From Micromonospora solifontis (GTDB taxonomy: Bacteria; Actinomycetota; Actinomycetes; Mycobacteriales; Micromonosporaceae): 43,556 nucleotides of DNA. Position numbers and translations under genes: made by a program. The notes under the pieces were generated by a model. It had not been told where the DNA came from, ran no database searches, and saw only the letters and a list, made by a program, of their open reading frames with translations. Of the stretch, positions 9,266 through 17,081 are shown piece after piece (position 1 is the stretch's first letter; every line of letters begins with the position of its first letter). The stretch spans positions 1-43,556 of the forward strand of contig NZ_RJLN01000046.1 of the NCBI RefSeq assembly GCF_003725545.1. The letters run 5' to 3'.

Positions 9266-9843
9266 GGGGTCTCCCTTTCTGCGGTCGCGCCGTCGGGCAG
9301 CACGTCCAGCCGGTCGAGCAGCACCAGGAACGCCTCCGCGTACGGCGAGTGCTGCGTCTCCTTCCGTACCCGTTCCCAGTCGATCTGTTCCCGCAGCGAA
9401 CGGGCCAGCGGCAGGGCGCGGGCGAAGTCGCAGTAGTGCTGGGAGAAGCTGAGCAGCTTGTGCACCATGAGCTGGCTGGCCGAGAGCACCGGCATGTGGA
9501 TCGCGTCGACCGGCCGGACGATCGTGTCGGCGAAGGTCTCCTCGGTCACCGGGGTCTCGATCGGCCGGTGGATCAGGTCCACCATGCGCCCCTCGTCGTA
9601 GACCTTGACCAGCCAGTCCTCGGGCGGGCGCTCGGCGGTGAAGCCGGCCTCGACCAGTGCCTCCAGGGCCCGGTCCACGTCCTGCTCGCGGATCAGGAAG
9701 TCCACGTCGTGTTCGCTGGAGTGGCCGCCGTGGGCGTACACGGCGAAGCTGCCGCCGAGCGCGAAGGGGATCTCGGACTGCTTGAGCACGGCGGCGACCT
9801 TCTTCAGGGTGTGCACCAGGGTCTCGTCCCCGCGCTCGGCCAT
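9262..9843 (-). CDS. Nucleotidyltransferase-like protein
   Basis: 193 residues. GGSFAVYAHGG followed by SEHDVDFLI matches the GS...DxD active-site pattern of the pol-beta nucleotidyltransferase fold, in the group often labelled nucleotidyltransferase or uncharacterised (DUF6036-like). The rest is helical with no second recognisable domain. I prefer ATG 9843, eight bases after GGGAG, over the longer frame from 9957, whose extra residues are Pro/Arg-rich without coding character. First gene of the three-gene operon with the BON protein and phosphoesterase. Not an obvious toxin-antitoxin pair: no HEPN partner is adjacent. Confidence 0.8.
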   Translation of the reverse strand: MAERGDETLVHTLKKVAAVLKQSEIPFALGGSFAVYAHGGHSSEHDVDFLIREQDVDRALEALVEAGFTAERPPEDWLVKVYDEGRMVDLIHRPIETPVTEETFADTIVRPVDAIHMPVLSASQLMVHKLLSFSQHYCDFARALPLARSLREQIDWERVRKETQHSPYAEAFLVLLDRLDVLPDGATAERETP

Positions 9844-9983
9844 CTGGGTCTCCCGTCGTCGTGGGTGGCGGTGGGAATGAAGTTGCGTACCCGGCGAACC
9901 GTTCGGCCACACCTGTGGCCGCCGCAGCCGGGGCGGGACAGGCGCATAAGCGGACAAAACGGCGACGAAGAGCGCTGGTCCGC

Positions 9984-9989
9984 TAGCCT
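9984..9989 (+). promoter_or_regulatory. -10 box (TAGCCT) of the kinase-like gene
   Basis: TAGCCT ends seven bases before GTG 9997, with no ribosome site between: leaderless arrangement. Confidence 0.5.
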
Positions 9990-9996
9990 CGCAGAG

Positions 9997-10707
9997 GTGG
10001 CCAGGTCACTGCGGGTGCGGCGCGGCAGGGCCCGACTGCGCGCCGTCGCCCTGATCGGCATCGATGGTTCGGGCAAGACCACCCAGGCGCACCGGCTCGC
10101 CGAGGCGCTCACCGCCGCCGGCCACCCCGCCACCTACCACCGCAACGCCGGCGGCCGGCGCTGGCTCGGTCGGGTCGCCCAGCGGCTCGGCCGGCCCGAC
10201 CCCCAACGCCTGATCGGCCGGGACGGCCTGCTCGCGGTCGAGTCCGTGCTCCGCTGGCTCGCCATCGCACTGGCGTTGCTGAGCTGCCTGGTCACCGGCC
10301 GTACGGCCGTGATGGACCGCTACGCCGCCTGTCAGTACGCCAGCATCCGCGCGCACGGCGGGCAACGCTGGGAGCGGCTGGCCCGGGCCGGCTACCGGGT
10401 CTTTCCCGCGCCCCGGGTCACCATCCTGCTCGCCGTCGACCCGGCCGAGGCGTACCGGCGGATCGAGCGGCGCGGCACCGACCACGAGAGCATGCGCTGG
10501 CTCACCGCCGCTGCCACCGCCTACCGGACCCTCCCGGAGTACGCCGGCTTCGTGGTGGTGGACGCGAACGGCTCGCCCGAGGAGGTGTCCCGCCGGATCC
10601 GCGCCCACCTGACCGAGTGGTTCCCCGGCGAGCCGCCGGCGGCCACCGACAGCGCGCCGCCGCCCGCGGGGCGGGACGGGCCGGTCGCGGCTCAGGCCCG
10701 GCCGTAG
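9997..10707 (+). CDS. Thymidylate-kinase-like P-loop nucleotide kinase
   Basis: 236 residues. P-loop GIDGSGKTTQ (21-30) opens a dTMP-kinase-type fold; MDRYAACQYASIRAHGG in the middle matches the DR(Y) substrate-binding block, and RRIERRGTDHESMRW resembles the lid. The family normally phosphorylates dTMP, but actinobacteria carry extra paralogues of unclear substrate and this divergent copy may be one. GTG 9997 was chosen because a TAGCCT box sits seven bases upstream. The C-terminal tail (PPAATDSAPPPAGRDG) is disordered. Its last 16 bases overlap the convergent SDR gene. Confidence 0.8.
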   Translation: MARSLRVRRGRARLRAVALIGIDGSGKTTQAHRLAEALTAAGHPATYHRNAGGRRWLGRVAQRLGRPDPQRLIGRDGLLAVESVLRWLAIALALLSCLVTGRTAVMDRYAACQYASIRAHGGQRWERLARAGYRVFPAPRVTILLAVDPAEAYRRIERRGTDHESMRWLTAAATAYRTLPEYAGFVVVDANGSPEEVSRRIRAHLTEWFPGEPPAATDSAPPPAGRDGPVAAQARP

Positions 10708-11381
10708 ACCGGGATGCTCGCGCCGCTGGTCGGCGCGGACTCGTCGGAGGCCAGGAAGCGGATCACCGCGGCGATCTCGGCGGGCGGGACCCAGCGCCGG
10801 TGGTCGGCCTCCGGCTGGGCGGCCCGGTTGGCCGGGGTGTCGATGACGCTGGGCAGCACCGTGTTGCAGCGCACCCCACGCTGCCGGTACTCGACCGCGA
10901 CCGCGTTGGCGAAGGCGAGCACCGCGGCCTTGGCCGTGGCGTAGCCGGCCGCGCCGGGGAAGGGGGCCACCGCCGCGCGGGCCGAGACGCAGACCACCGC
11001 ACCGCCGCCGGCCGCCACCAGGTGCGGCAGCGCCGCCTGGGTGACCAGGTACGTCGGGCGCAGGTTGATCCGCAGCATCCGGTCGAACTCCTCGACCGGG
11101 GTCTCGTGCACCAGCCCGCCGCTGGCGTACCCGCCGACGAGGTTGACCACCGCGCGCAGCGGGGCCGCCGGCTCGGCGGTGGCCGCCGCGACGGCCCGCG
11201 CCACCCCCTCCGGATCCAGCAGGTCCGCCGTCACCGGGACCCGCCCGGCCGTCGCGGCCGTCGGTCCGCCGCCCTCCCGTTCCGGTACGACCACCCGCCA
11301 GCCGGCCTTCAGGAAGGCGGCGGTGACCGCGCCACCGAGCCCGCCTGTGCCTCCGGTCACCAGCACCGTGCGTTCCGCCAT
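10692..11381 (-). CDS. SDR-family oxidoreductase
   Basis: 229-residue short-chain dehydrogenase. TGGTGGLGG near the N-terminus is the NAD(P)-binding glycine motif, NLVGG corresponds to the NAG block, and the catalytic Ser (CVSARAAV) and YATAK (Tyr, Lys) are present. Ends with SGASIPVYGRA, the usual C-terminal region. ATG 11381 is preferred over GTG 11387 because a TAGCGT box ends six bases before it. Substrate unknown. It is convergent with and overlaps the kinase-like gene. Confidence 0.88.
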   Translation of the reverse strand: MAERTVLVTGGTGGLGGAVTAAFLKAGWRVVVPEREGGGPTAATAGRVPVTADLLDPEGVARAVAAATAEPAAPLRAVVNLVGGYASGGLVHETPVEEFDRMLRINLRPTYLVTQAALPHLVAAGGGAVVCVSARAAVAPFPGAAGYATAKAAVLAFANAVAVEYRQRGVRCNTVLPSVIDTPANRAAQPEADHRRWVPPAEIAAVIRFLASDESAPTSGASIPVYGRA

Positions 11382-11387
11382 GGCCAC

Positions 11388-11393
11388 ACGCTA
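11388..11393 (-). promoter_or_regulatory. -10 box (TAGCGT) of the SDR gene
   Basis: Minus-strand TAGCGT, six bases before ATG 11381; leaderless arrangement. Confidence 0.5.
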
Positions 11394-11470
11394 GCCGCCC
11401 GACCGGTGGCCCGGTGACCGGGGCGCCATCCGGCCTGGTCGATGCCGTACCAACCCGGGGGCGGCCGGTC

Positions 11471-11507
11471 GGACCGGCCGTCCGGCGACCCGGACCGGCC
11501 GTCCGGC
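11471..11507. repeat. Tandem direct repeat, 16-bp unit
   Basis: GGACCGGCCGTCCGGC occurs at 11471-11486 and again at 11492-11507, period 21, in the gap between the SDR and murR promoters. Period 21 would place both copies on the same face of the helix, so a paired protein site is possible. The unit is also typical of the base composition. Confidence 0.5.
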
Positions 11508-11659
11508 CGGTGTCAGGTGCACGACTGCCGGCCCCGACGGGTGGGCCGGCGCGGCGGAGTCGACCGGACCGGAGGAGGCGGCCGGGCTGCGGGAATGAGA
11601 CCCTTGCCGGGTGGGAGCCGCACGGAAGGCGGTACTTTTCCCGATACGCGCCGTCATGG

Positions 11660-11688
11660 TTGACGGTCACGCCTCGTGAAAGTAAGTT
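11660..11688 (+). promoter_or_regulatory. Promoter of murR-murQ
   Basis: TTGACG (11660-11665), 17-base spacer, TAAGTT (11683-11688), then six bases to GTG 11695. This is the best -35/-10 pair in the window and predicts a leaderless message. Confidence 0.75.
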
Positions 11689-11691
11689 TCA
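11677..11691. promoter_or_regulatory. MurR operator over the -10 box
   Basis: TGAAAGTAAGTTTCA: TGAAA and TTTCA arms around a 5-base centre. It contains the -10 box, so bound repressor would block polymerase. The gene directly downstream encodes a MurR/RpiR regulator. Confidence 0.75.
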
Positions 11692-11694
11692 TCC

Positions 11695-12609
11695 GTGGCG
11701 AAGAGTCCGAAGATTTCTGTGAGTCACGAGCCCGGTGGACTGATCGTCCACATCAGTGGCCTGCTCCCGTCGCTGTCCCCGGCCGAGCAGCGGGTGGCCC
11801 GGCTGGTCGTCGCCGACCCGGCGGACGCCGCCCGGCGCACCATCACCGACCTCGCCACCGCCGCCGAGACCTCGGAGGCCACCGTCATCCGGTTCTGCCG
11901 GTCGGTCGGCATGGACGGCTACCCCCAGCTGCGGATCCGGCTCGCCGCCGAGGCCGCGCGCCGGGTCGAGCCGCCGGACGCCCGGGTGGTCGGCGGTGAC
12001 ATCCCGCCGGGCGCCGACCTCGCGCAGATCATCGCGACCATCGCGTTCAACGACGCCCGCGCCGTCGAGGAGACCGCCGAGCAGCTCGACCCGGCGGTCT
12101 GCGAGCGGGTGGTCGAGGCGATCGCAGCGGCCGGCCGGATCGACGTCTACGGCGCCGGCGCCAGCGGCTTCGTCGCCTCCGACTTCCAGCAGAAGCTGCA
12201 CCGGATCGGCCGGACCGCCTTCTACTTCCCGGACGTGCACACCGCGCTGACCTCCGCCGCCCTGCTCGGCCGGGGCGACGTCGCGGTCGGCATCTCGCAC
12301 ACCGGCACCACCTCCGACGTCATCGAGGTGCTGGAGCAGGCCCGGGCCCGGGGCGCCACCACGGTGGCGCTGACCAACTTCCCCCGGTCGCCGATCACCG
12401 AGGTGGCCGACCACGTGCTCACCACCGCCGCCCGGGAGACCACCTACCGGTCCGGCGCGATGGCCAGCCGGCTGGCCCAGCTCACCGTGGTCGACTGCCT
12501 TTTCGTCGGGGTGGCGGCGCGCAGCCGGGCCAAGGCGAGGAAGGCGTTGGAGGTGACGGCCGAGGCGGTCCAGTCGCACCGGGTCGGCTCCGGCCGGAGG
12601 CGGGGATGA
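11695..12609 (+). CDS. murR: MurR/RpiR-family transcriptional regulator
   Basis: 304 residues. Residues about 20-95 form the RpiR-type helix-turn-helix (LSPAEQRVARLVV, TITDLATAAETSEATVIRFC), and about 130-265 form a SIS sugar-isomerase-like domain (RIDVYGAGASGFVASDFQQK, GISHTGTTSDVIEVL) that senses a phosphosugar. Followed immediately, with an ATGA overlap, by murQ; the ligand is therefore probably N-acetylmuramate-6-phosphate or its product (known for MurR in E. coli; inferred here). GTG start is set by the -10 box six bases upstream. A palindrome over that promoter implies autorepression. Confidence 0.92.
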   Translation: MAKSPKISVSHEPGGLIVHISGLLPSLSPAEQRVARLVVADPADAARRTITDLATAAETSEATVIRFCRSVGMDGYPQLRIRLAAEAARRVEPPDARVVGGDIPPGADLAQIIATIAFNDARAVEETAEQLDPAVCERVVEAIAAAGRIDVYGAGASGFVASDFQQKLHRIGRTAFYFPDVHTALTSAALLGRGDVAVGISHTGTTSDVIEVLEQARARGATTVALTNFPRSPITEVADHVLTTAARETTYRSGAMASRLAQLTVVDCLFVGVAARSRAKARKALEVTAEAVQSHRVGSGRRRG

Positions 12610-13553
12610 CGGCGGGCCGGGTGGAGCCGGACGAGATGGCCGACCCGCGACCCGTGGTCCGGGTGGGCGCGCCCACCGAGCGACGCAACCCGCACAGCGT
12701 CGACCTCGACCTGATGTCGACGCGTGACGTGCTCACCGTCATCAACGAGGCGGACCGGCGGGTGCCCGCCGCGGTGGCCGCGGTCCTCGACGAGATCGCG
12801 GAGACCGTCGACCTGGCGGTGGCCGCGCTGCGCGGCGGGCACCGGGTGCACTACTTCGGCGCCGGCACCTCCGGCCGGCTCGGGGTGCTGGACGCCGCCG
12901 AACTCGCCCCCACCTTCAACTCGCCGCGGCACTGGTTCTGCGCCCACCTCGCGGGTGGGCCGGAGGCGATGTGGCGGGCCGTCGAGGACGCCGAGGACGA
13001 CGAGCGCGGCGGGTCCGCCGAGGCCGTCGAGTGCGTACGCCCCGGCGACCTGGTGGTCGGTCTGGCGGCCAGCGGGCGCACCCCGTACGTCCTGGGGGCG
13101 CTCGACGCGTCCCGCGCCCAGGGGGCCTCGACCGTGCTGCTCTGCGCCAATCCGGAGGCCGAGGCCGCCTCGTCGGTGGACGTCTTCATCGGGGTGGACA
13201 CCGGACCCGAGGTGGTCACCGGGTCGACCCGGATGAAGGCGGGCACCGCGCAGAAGTTGGTGCTCAACACCTTCTCCACGGCCGTCATGGTGCGCCTCGG
13301 GCGGGTCTACTCGAACCTCATGATCGACATGGTGGCCACCAACGCCAAGCTGCGCGGCCGGATGATCTCGATCCTGATGGAGGCCACCGGCTGCGCCGAG
13401 GAGATCTGCCGGGCGGCCCTGCACGAGGCCGACGGCGACCTCAAGACCGCCCTGGTCGCGCTGGTCTCCGGCGCCGAGGTGTCCGCCGCCCGGGCCGCGC
13501 TGGCCCGCTCCTCCGACCAGGTACGCGGCGCCCTGGCCCTGCTCGCCTCCTGA
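12606..13553 (+). CDS. murQ: N-acetylmuramic acid 6-phosphate etherase
   Basis: 315 residues, normal length. Removes the lactyl ether from N-acetylmuramate-6-phosphate to give GlcNAc-6-phosphate, in peptidoglycan recycling. Family signatures: ERRNPHSVDLDLMS near the N-terminus, the SIS-domain phosphosugar loop HYFGAGTSGRLGVLDAAELAPTF... (starting about residue 81), GLAASGRTPYVLGAL, and GSTRMKAGTAQKLVLN. ATG 12606 overlaps the murR stop (ATGA), so the pair is coupled. No muramate importer or AnmK-type kinase gene is adjacent, so the phosphorylated substrate must come from proteins encoded elsewhere. Confidence 0.96.
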   Translation: MTAGRVEPDEMADPRPVVRVGAPTERRNPHSVDLDLMSTRDVLTVINEADRRVPAAVAAVLDEIAETVDLAVAALRGGHRVHYFGAGTSGRLGVLDAAELAPTFNSPRHWFCAHLAGGPEAMWRAVEDAEDDERGGSAEAVECVRPGDLVVGLAASGRTPYVLGALDASRAQGASTVLLCANPEAEAASSVDVFIGVDTGPEVVTGSTRMKAGTAQKLVLNTFSTAVMVRLGRVYSNLMIDMVATNAKLRGRMISILMEATGCAEEICRAALHEADGDLKTALVALVSGAEVSAARAALARSSDQVRGALALLAS

Positions 13554-14032
13554 CCGTCCCGCGCCGCCCGCACTCCGCCGGCGGGGTTTCGCACCCGCGT
13601 CCGGACCGTCGCCCGCATCCACGCCCCGAGTGCGACGCGTATCACGGCGGGGAGGGGACGTCTCCCGCGCTGCGGATTGTTCAAGGAGGCGTGGGGTAAT
13701 CCTCACCCGTGGCTGAACCGACCGGTCCACGGACGCGTATCTGGCAGTGACCAGGATCGCAATGGCGCGGTGACGCGGGTCGTTGTGTTCATGGATTTCG
13801 CAATGGTGCGATTCCATGGGCGGGCGTTGATTCCGCTGCTCCTGCGCCCTGTCCCACGGGGCGTACGGGAGCCACCCGAGCAGGGGTCCTGACAGCGAAC
13901 ATGGACCGGGCTCTCAGCTACTACTCAGGCATTCGTGACAGTTTCGACTCACGACATGGAATCCCCGACGCGTCTCATCTGTTGTGTAGGTGTCAGCACC
14001 TACGGGCACAGCGGAGGTTACGGGGAGGGCTG
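13554..14032 (+). other. 479-base upstream region of the sigma-factor gene
   Basis: No convincing gene. It holds a hairpin at 13790-13818 (CATGGATTTCGCA / TGCGATTCCATG, one bulge, loop ATGG), a second hairpin at 13986-14003 (GTAGGTG/CACCTAC, loop TCAG) just before the ribosome site, and GGAAT-N17-TGTT at 13958-13983, close to an ECF-type promoter. It is more AT-rich than its surroundings and probably carries several promoters. A weak hairpin with GTTT at 13567-13589 could end murQ. Confidence 0.55.
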
Positions 14033-15034
14033 ATGAACGTGGGGATGGCAAGGAACCGGGCAACCGGCGTGAGCGAGGGGACCGTGGCAATCGTGGACAA
14101 GAACATCGGCATGCGTACCGACGAGGTCGCCGAGGAGCGGGACCTGGTCGGCGTCTACCTGCACGAGATCTCCCGGACGCCGCTGCTGGACGCCGCCAAG
14201 GAGGTCGACCTCTCCAAGGCGATCGAGGCCGGCCTCTACGCCGAGCACCTGCTCGACTCCGACCGCGTCCCGGCCGGCGTGGACCGGGAGGATCTGGAGC
14301 GGCTGGTCGTCGAGGGTGAGCGCGCGAAGGACCTGTTCATCCGCGCCAACCTGCGACTGGTCGTGTCGATCGCCCGTCGCTACGTGCGCTCGGGCATGCC
14401 CATGCTGGACCTGATCCAGGAGGGCAACACCGGCCTGGTCCGGGCGGTCGAGAAGTTCGACTACGAGCGCGGCTACAAGTTCTCCACCTACGCGACCTGG
14501 TGGATCCGCCAGGCCATCAGCCGGGCGATCGCCCAGCAGGAGCGGACGGTGCGGCTGCCCGTGCACCTGGTCGAGGACGTCAACCGGATGCGGAACGTGG
14601 CCCGCCAGCTCACCCGTGAGCTGGGCAGCGACCCGGAGCCGGAGCAGATCGCGGCGGCGCTCGGCGTGACCGTCGAGCGGGTCAACGAGCTGGTCCGCTG
14701 GTCGCAGGACACGGTCTCGCTGGACACCCCGGTCGGCGACGACGGCGACACCAACCTCGGCGACCTGGTCGCCGACAGCGACGCCCCGTCGCCGGAGGAG
14801 ATCGTCCTCACCGGGCTGGAGCGGCAGCGGATCGAGGGCCTGCTCAACCACCTCGACGACCGTTCGGCCGGCATCATGCGGGCCCGGTACGGCCTCGAGG
14901 ACGGGCGGGAGCACTCGCTGACCGAGGTCGCGTCGAGGTTCTCGCTCTCCCGGGAGCGGATCCGCCAGCTGGAGATCCAGGCCCTCGGCCGGCTCCGCGA
15001 GCTGGCCCGCGCCGAGGGGCTGCAGGCGGCCTGA
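14033..15034 (+). CDS. Group-2 RNA polymerase sigma factor (SigB/Hrd type)
   Basis: 333 residues, the size of mycobacterial SigB. Region 1.2 is VGVYLHEISRTPLLDAAKE; region 2 includes ANLRLVVSIARRYVRSGMPM and YKFSTYATWWIRQAISRAI; region 3 follows; region 4 ends SLSRERIRQLEIQALGRLREL. There is no long acidic region 1.1, so it is not the primary factor. ATG 14033 follows GGGGAGGG by three bases; the open frame begins earlier (13901) but those residues do not resemble the family. In relatives such factors serve stress and stationary phase. The long upstream region suggests complex control. Confidence 0.93.
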   Translation: MNVGMARNRATGVSEGTVAIVDKNIGMRTDEVAEERDLVGVYLHEISRTPLLDAAKEVDLSKAIEAGLYAEHLLDSDRVPAGVDREDLERLVVEGERAKDLFIRANLRLVVSIARRYVRSGMPMLDLIQEGNTGLVRAVEKFDYERGYKFSTYATWWIRQAISRAIAQQERTVRLPVHLVEDVNRMRNVARQLTRELGSDPEPEQIAAALGVTVERVNELVRWSQDTVSLDTPVGDDGDTNLGDLVADSDAPSPEEIVLTGLERQRIEGLLNHLDDRSAGIMRARYGLEDGREHSLTEVASRFSLSRERIRQLEIQALGRLRELARAEGLQAA

Positions 15035-15055
15035 GCTGGTAGTAATGGACACAAC

Positions 15056-15092
15056 GAACGGCCGGCGTCCGATAGGGGGACGCCGGCCGTTC
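15056..15092. terminator. Bidirectional terminator between sigma and NlpC/P60 genes
   Basis: Perfect 15-bp stem GAACGGCCGGCGTCC / GGACGCCGGCCGTTC with a 7-base loop, placed between two convergent genes. Confidence 0.85.
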
Positions 15093-15105
15093 GCCGTATC
15101 GAGGG

Positions 15106-16068
15106 TCAGCGGACCCGGCCGTAGCCCTGGATCGACATGATGTCGATGCCCCGCTTGTTGACGTTGCGGCCCGCGCTGGGCGCGTCGATGATCTGCCCGC
15201 TGCCCACGTAGATCGCCACGTGCCCCAGGCCCGAATAGAAGACCAGGTCGCCGGGTTTCAGCGAGCCGCGGCTGATCCGGGCGGTGGCGTCCCACTGCAT
15301 CGCCGCGTTGTGCGGCAGCGACTTCCCGGCCGCCCGCCAGGCCGCCAGGGTGAGCCCCGAGCAGTCGTAACCGCTGGGCCCGTCGGCACCGTAGACGTAC
15401 GGCTTGCCGATCGCCCCGTACGCGTACCGCACCGCCGTCCCGGCCGAACCGGAGATGTTCGGCGCGCTGGCGGTGGACTTCGTCGGCGCCTCGGTGGCCC
15501 GGCCGTACGCCTGCCGCCGGAGCTGGTAGAGCCGGGCGAGGTCCGCCTCGATCTTCTTCTTGCCCGCGACGAGCTGCTTGGCCTGGGCGGCCTGCCGAGC
15601 CAGGGTGGTGTCCAGCCGGGTCTTCTGGTCGATCAGCGTGCGCTGGTTCTCGGTGAAGCCGTCGATCGTCGCCTGGCGCTGCCGGGTCAACTGGTCCAGG
15701 GCGCCCAGCCGCTCGGGCAGGGAGGTCGACGCGCCCGGCTCCAGCAGCGCCTGCGCGGTCCGCAGCCCACCGGTCTTGTACGCGGTCACGGCGAGGTGGC
15801 CGACCTCGGCGCGGCTCTGCTCGGTCTGTGCCTGCAACGGGCCGATCCGGGTCTGCAGCGTGGCCGCGGTGGCCTTGTTGGCCTTGATCTCCTCGTTGAG
15901 CTTGTTGTAGGACTCGACGATTCGCTCCAGCTCAGTCGAGGACTTCTCGATCTGCTTCGTCAGCTCGGCGGGCGTGGGCTGGGCCCGGGCCACCGACGCC
16001 GGGGCGATGAGCGCGGCCGAGAGGCCGGCGACCGCCAACGTGCGCAGCAGAATCCGTAAGGACGACAA
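15106..16068 (-). CDS. Secreted NlpC/P60 endopeptidase with coiled-coil N-terminus
   Basis: 320 residues. Signal peptide about 1-29 (LRILLRTLAVAGLSAALIAP, cleavage near ARA-Q). Residues 35-185 are rich in heptads (KQIEKSSTELERIVESYNKL and onward), a coiled coil like that of RipA-type wall hydrolases. The catalytic domain spans about 208-320: YDCSGLT (Cys236), GHVAIY (His283), and IIDAP (Asp295) as third residue. It cuts within peptidoglycan stem peptides, for cell separation or growth. I placed the start at TTG 16068 because GAGAGGAG lies ten bases upstream and no ATG or GTG suits the signal peptide. Conceivably the coiled coil holds the enzyme inactive until docking. Confidence 0.9.
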   Translation of the reverse strand: MSSLRILLRTLAVAGLSAALIAPASVARAQPTPAELTKQIEKSSTELERIVESYNKLNEEIKANKATAATLQTRIGPLQAQTEQSRAEVGHLAVTAYKTGGLRTAQALLEPGASTSLPERLGALDQLTRQRQATIDGFTENQRTLIDQKTRLDTTLARQAAQAKQLVAGKKKIEADLARLYQLRRQAYGRATEAPTKSTASAPNISGSAGTAVRYAYGAIGKPYVYGADGPSGYDCSGLTLAAWRAAGKSLPHNAAMQWDATARISRGSLKPGDLVFYSGLGHVAIYVGSGQIIDAPSAGRNVNKRGIDIMSIQGYGRVR

Positions 16069-16567
16069 GAGCGGAAAGCTCCTCTCCCACGGTCGCCGGG
16101 CCCGTGGTGCGCCCCGGCGACACCGGCCCGGGGCCATCCGGCTGGATGGCGGTCGACCGGACCGGCCTGCACAACCTAACCCGAGACGGGAGTGTGCGGG
16201 AGTTGAAGCAGGGGCGAATGTTGGCAAAGTGCCAGAAAGTGAAACTGGTGACGGTGACGCTTCGTGATGGGGATGCCGGCGCGAGGTGGTGGGCCGACCG
16301 CCGGATGGGCGGTTGGTGAGGCTGGCCCGATTCGTCGTTCTAGACAGATGTCGCCATGACCCGCAACACAAAAGGCCGATAAAAGTGAAATGAACGCTGT
16401 TTTCCGGCGGGATTCGCCCGGGGACGCGTCTGGCGGCCGGGTAATCGCCCGGTTCGGGTGGCGCGTGCGCCACACAATGGAGCGCGGAGCCGGGAATCCC
16501 GCCATTCGGTATCGGCGCAGCTCACCGGTGGCGCGGACGCCCGGCTCGCGATCCCCTGGAGGACGCC
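16069..16567. other. 499-base divergent intergenic region
   Basis: No credible gene. On the NlpC side there is a 9-bp hairpin (16092-16121, GTCGCCGGG/CCCGGCGAC) in the presumed leader. The stretch 16350-16400 is unusually AT-rich for this genome (ACACAAAAGGCCGATAAAAG at 16367-16386) and is a likely promoter zone for the gene at 16568. I see no conserved riboswitch core. Confidence 0.5.
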
Positions 16568-17080
16568 GTGCAGACCGATGGCTCCACCGCCCGCCCGCCC
16601 CGGGCCGCCAACCCGACCCTCCTCTACGCCCGTCCCGGCATCGTGGTCACCGCCGAACGCTTCACGGTCGGCCGGGCCAGCTGGCCGGTCGCCGAACTCA
16701 CCCAGGTCTGGACCACCCGTGGCCCGCACGACCGGCTCGCCCTGCAGGCGGTCGGGGTGAGCGGTGCCCTGATCGGCGCGGTCGGGGTGCTGCTCGGGTT
16801 CACCGGCGGGTTGCAGCGGCTCACCGCGGCCGCGTACCTGATGCTCGGCGTGGTCGGCCTGCTGCCCGTGCTGCTGGTGCTGATCGGCGACCGCTGGCGG
16901 CCGCCCGCGTACGAGCTGTGGGGGCGGCACAAGGGCACCGAGGTGCTCCTGTTCAGCAGCGACGACGAGCGGCAGTTCGGCCAGGTCGCCCGGGCCCTGC
17001 GGCGGGCCCGGGAGGGCGTGCGCCTGGGCGGCTGGGAGGACCCGCTGGCCTCGGCCGGGGTGTGGCGGCCGAACCGGTGA
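16568..17080 (+). CDS. DUF6232-like membrane protein
   Basis: 170 residues. An N-terminal cytoplasmic part with the pattern TPG/RPGIVVTAERFTVGRASWPVAELT, then two membrane helices (about 61-78 and 88-108), then a C-terminal region (EVLLFSSDDERQFGQVARAL) that reads like the second half of a small beta-rich PH-like domain. This layout matches DUF6232 proteins of actinobacteria, function unknown. GTG 16568 follows GGAGG by five bases. Confidence 0.7.
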   Translation: MQTDGSTARPPRAANPTLLYARPGIVVTAERFTVGRASWPVAELTQVWTTRGPHDRLALQAVGVSGALIGAVGVLLGFTGGLQRLTAAAYLMLGVVGLLPVLLVLIGDRWRPPAYELWGRHKGTEVLLFSSDDERQFGQVARALRRAREGVRLGGWEDPLASAGVWRPNR

Positions 17081-17081
17081 G

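Noticed and set aside
9262..9843. Toxin-antitoxin interpretation of the nucleotidyltransferase
   Set aside because: No HEPN or other partner toxin is adjacent, and the downstream genes (BON protein, phosphoesterase) do not fit such a pair.
13901..14032. Extension of the sigma factor start to ATG 13901
   Set aside because: The added 44 residues do not resemble region 1, they cross a hairpin, and GGGGAGGG fits ATG 14033.
16069..16260. Possible cyclic di-AMP riboswitch before the NlpC/P60 gene
   Set aside because: Such riboswitches often precede wall hydrolases in actinobacteria, but the conserved core segments are not visible here. Only a GC hairpin is present.
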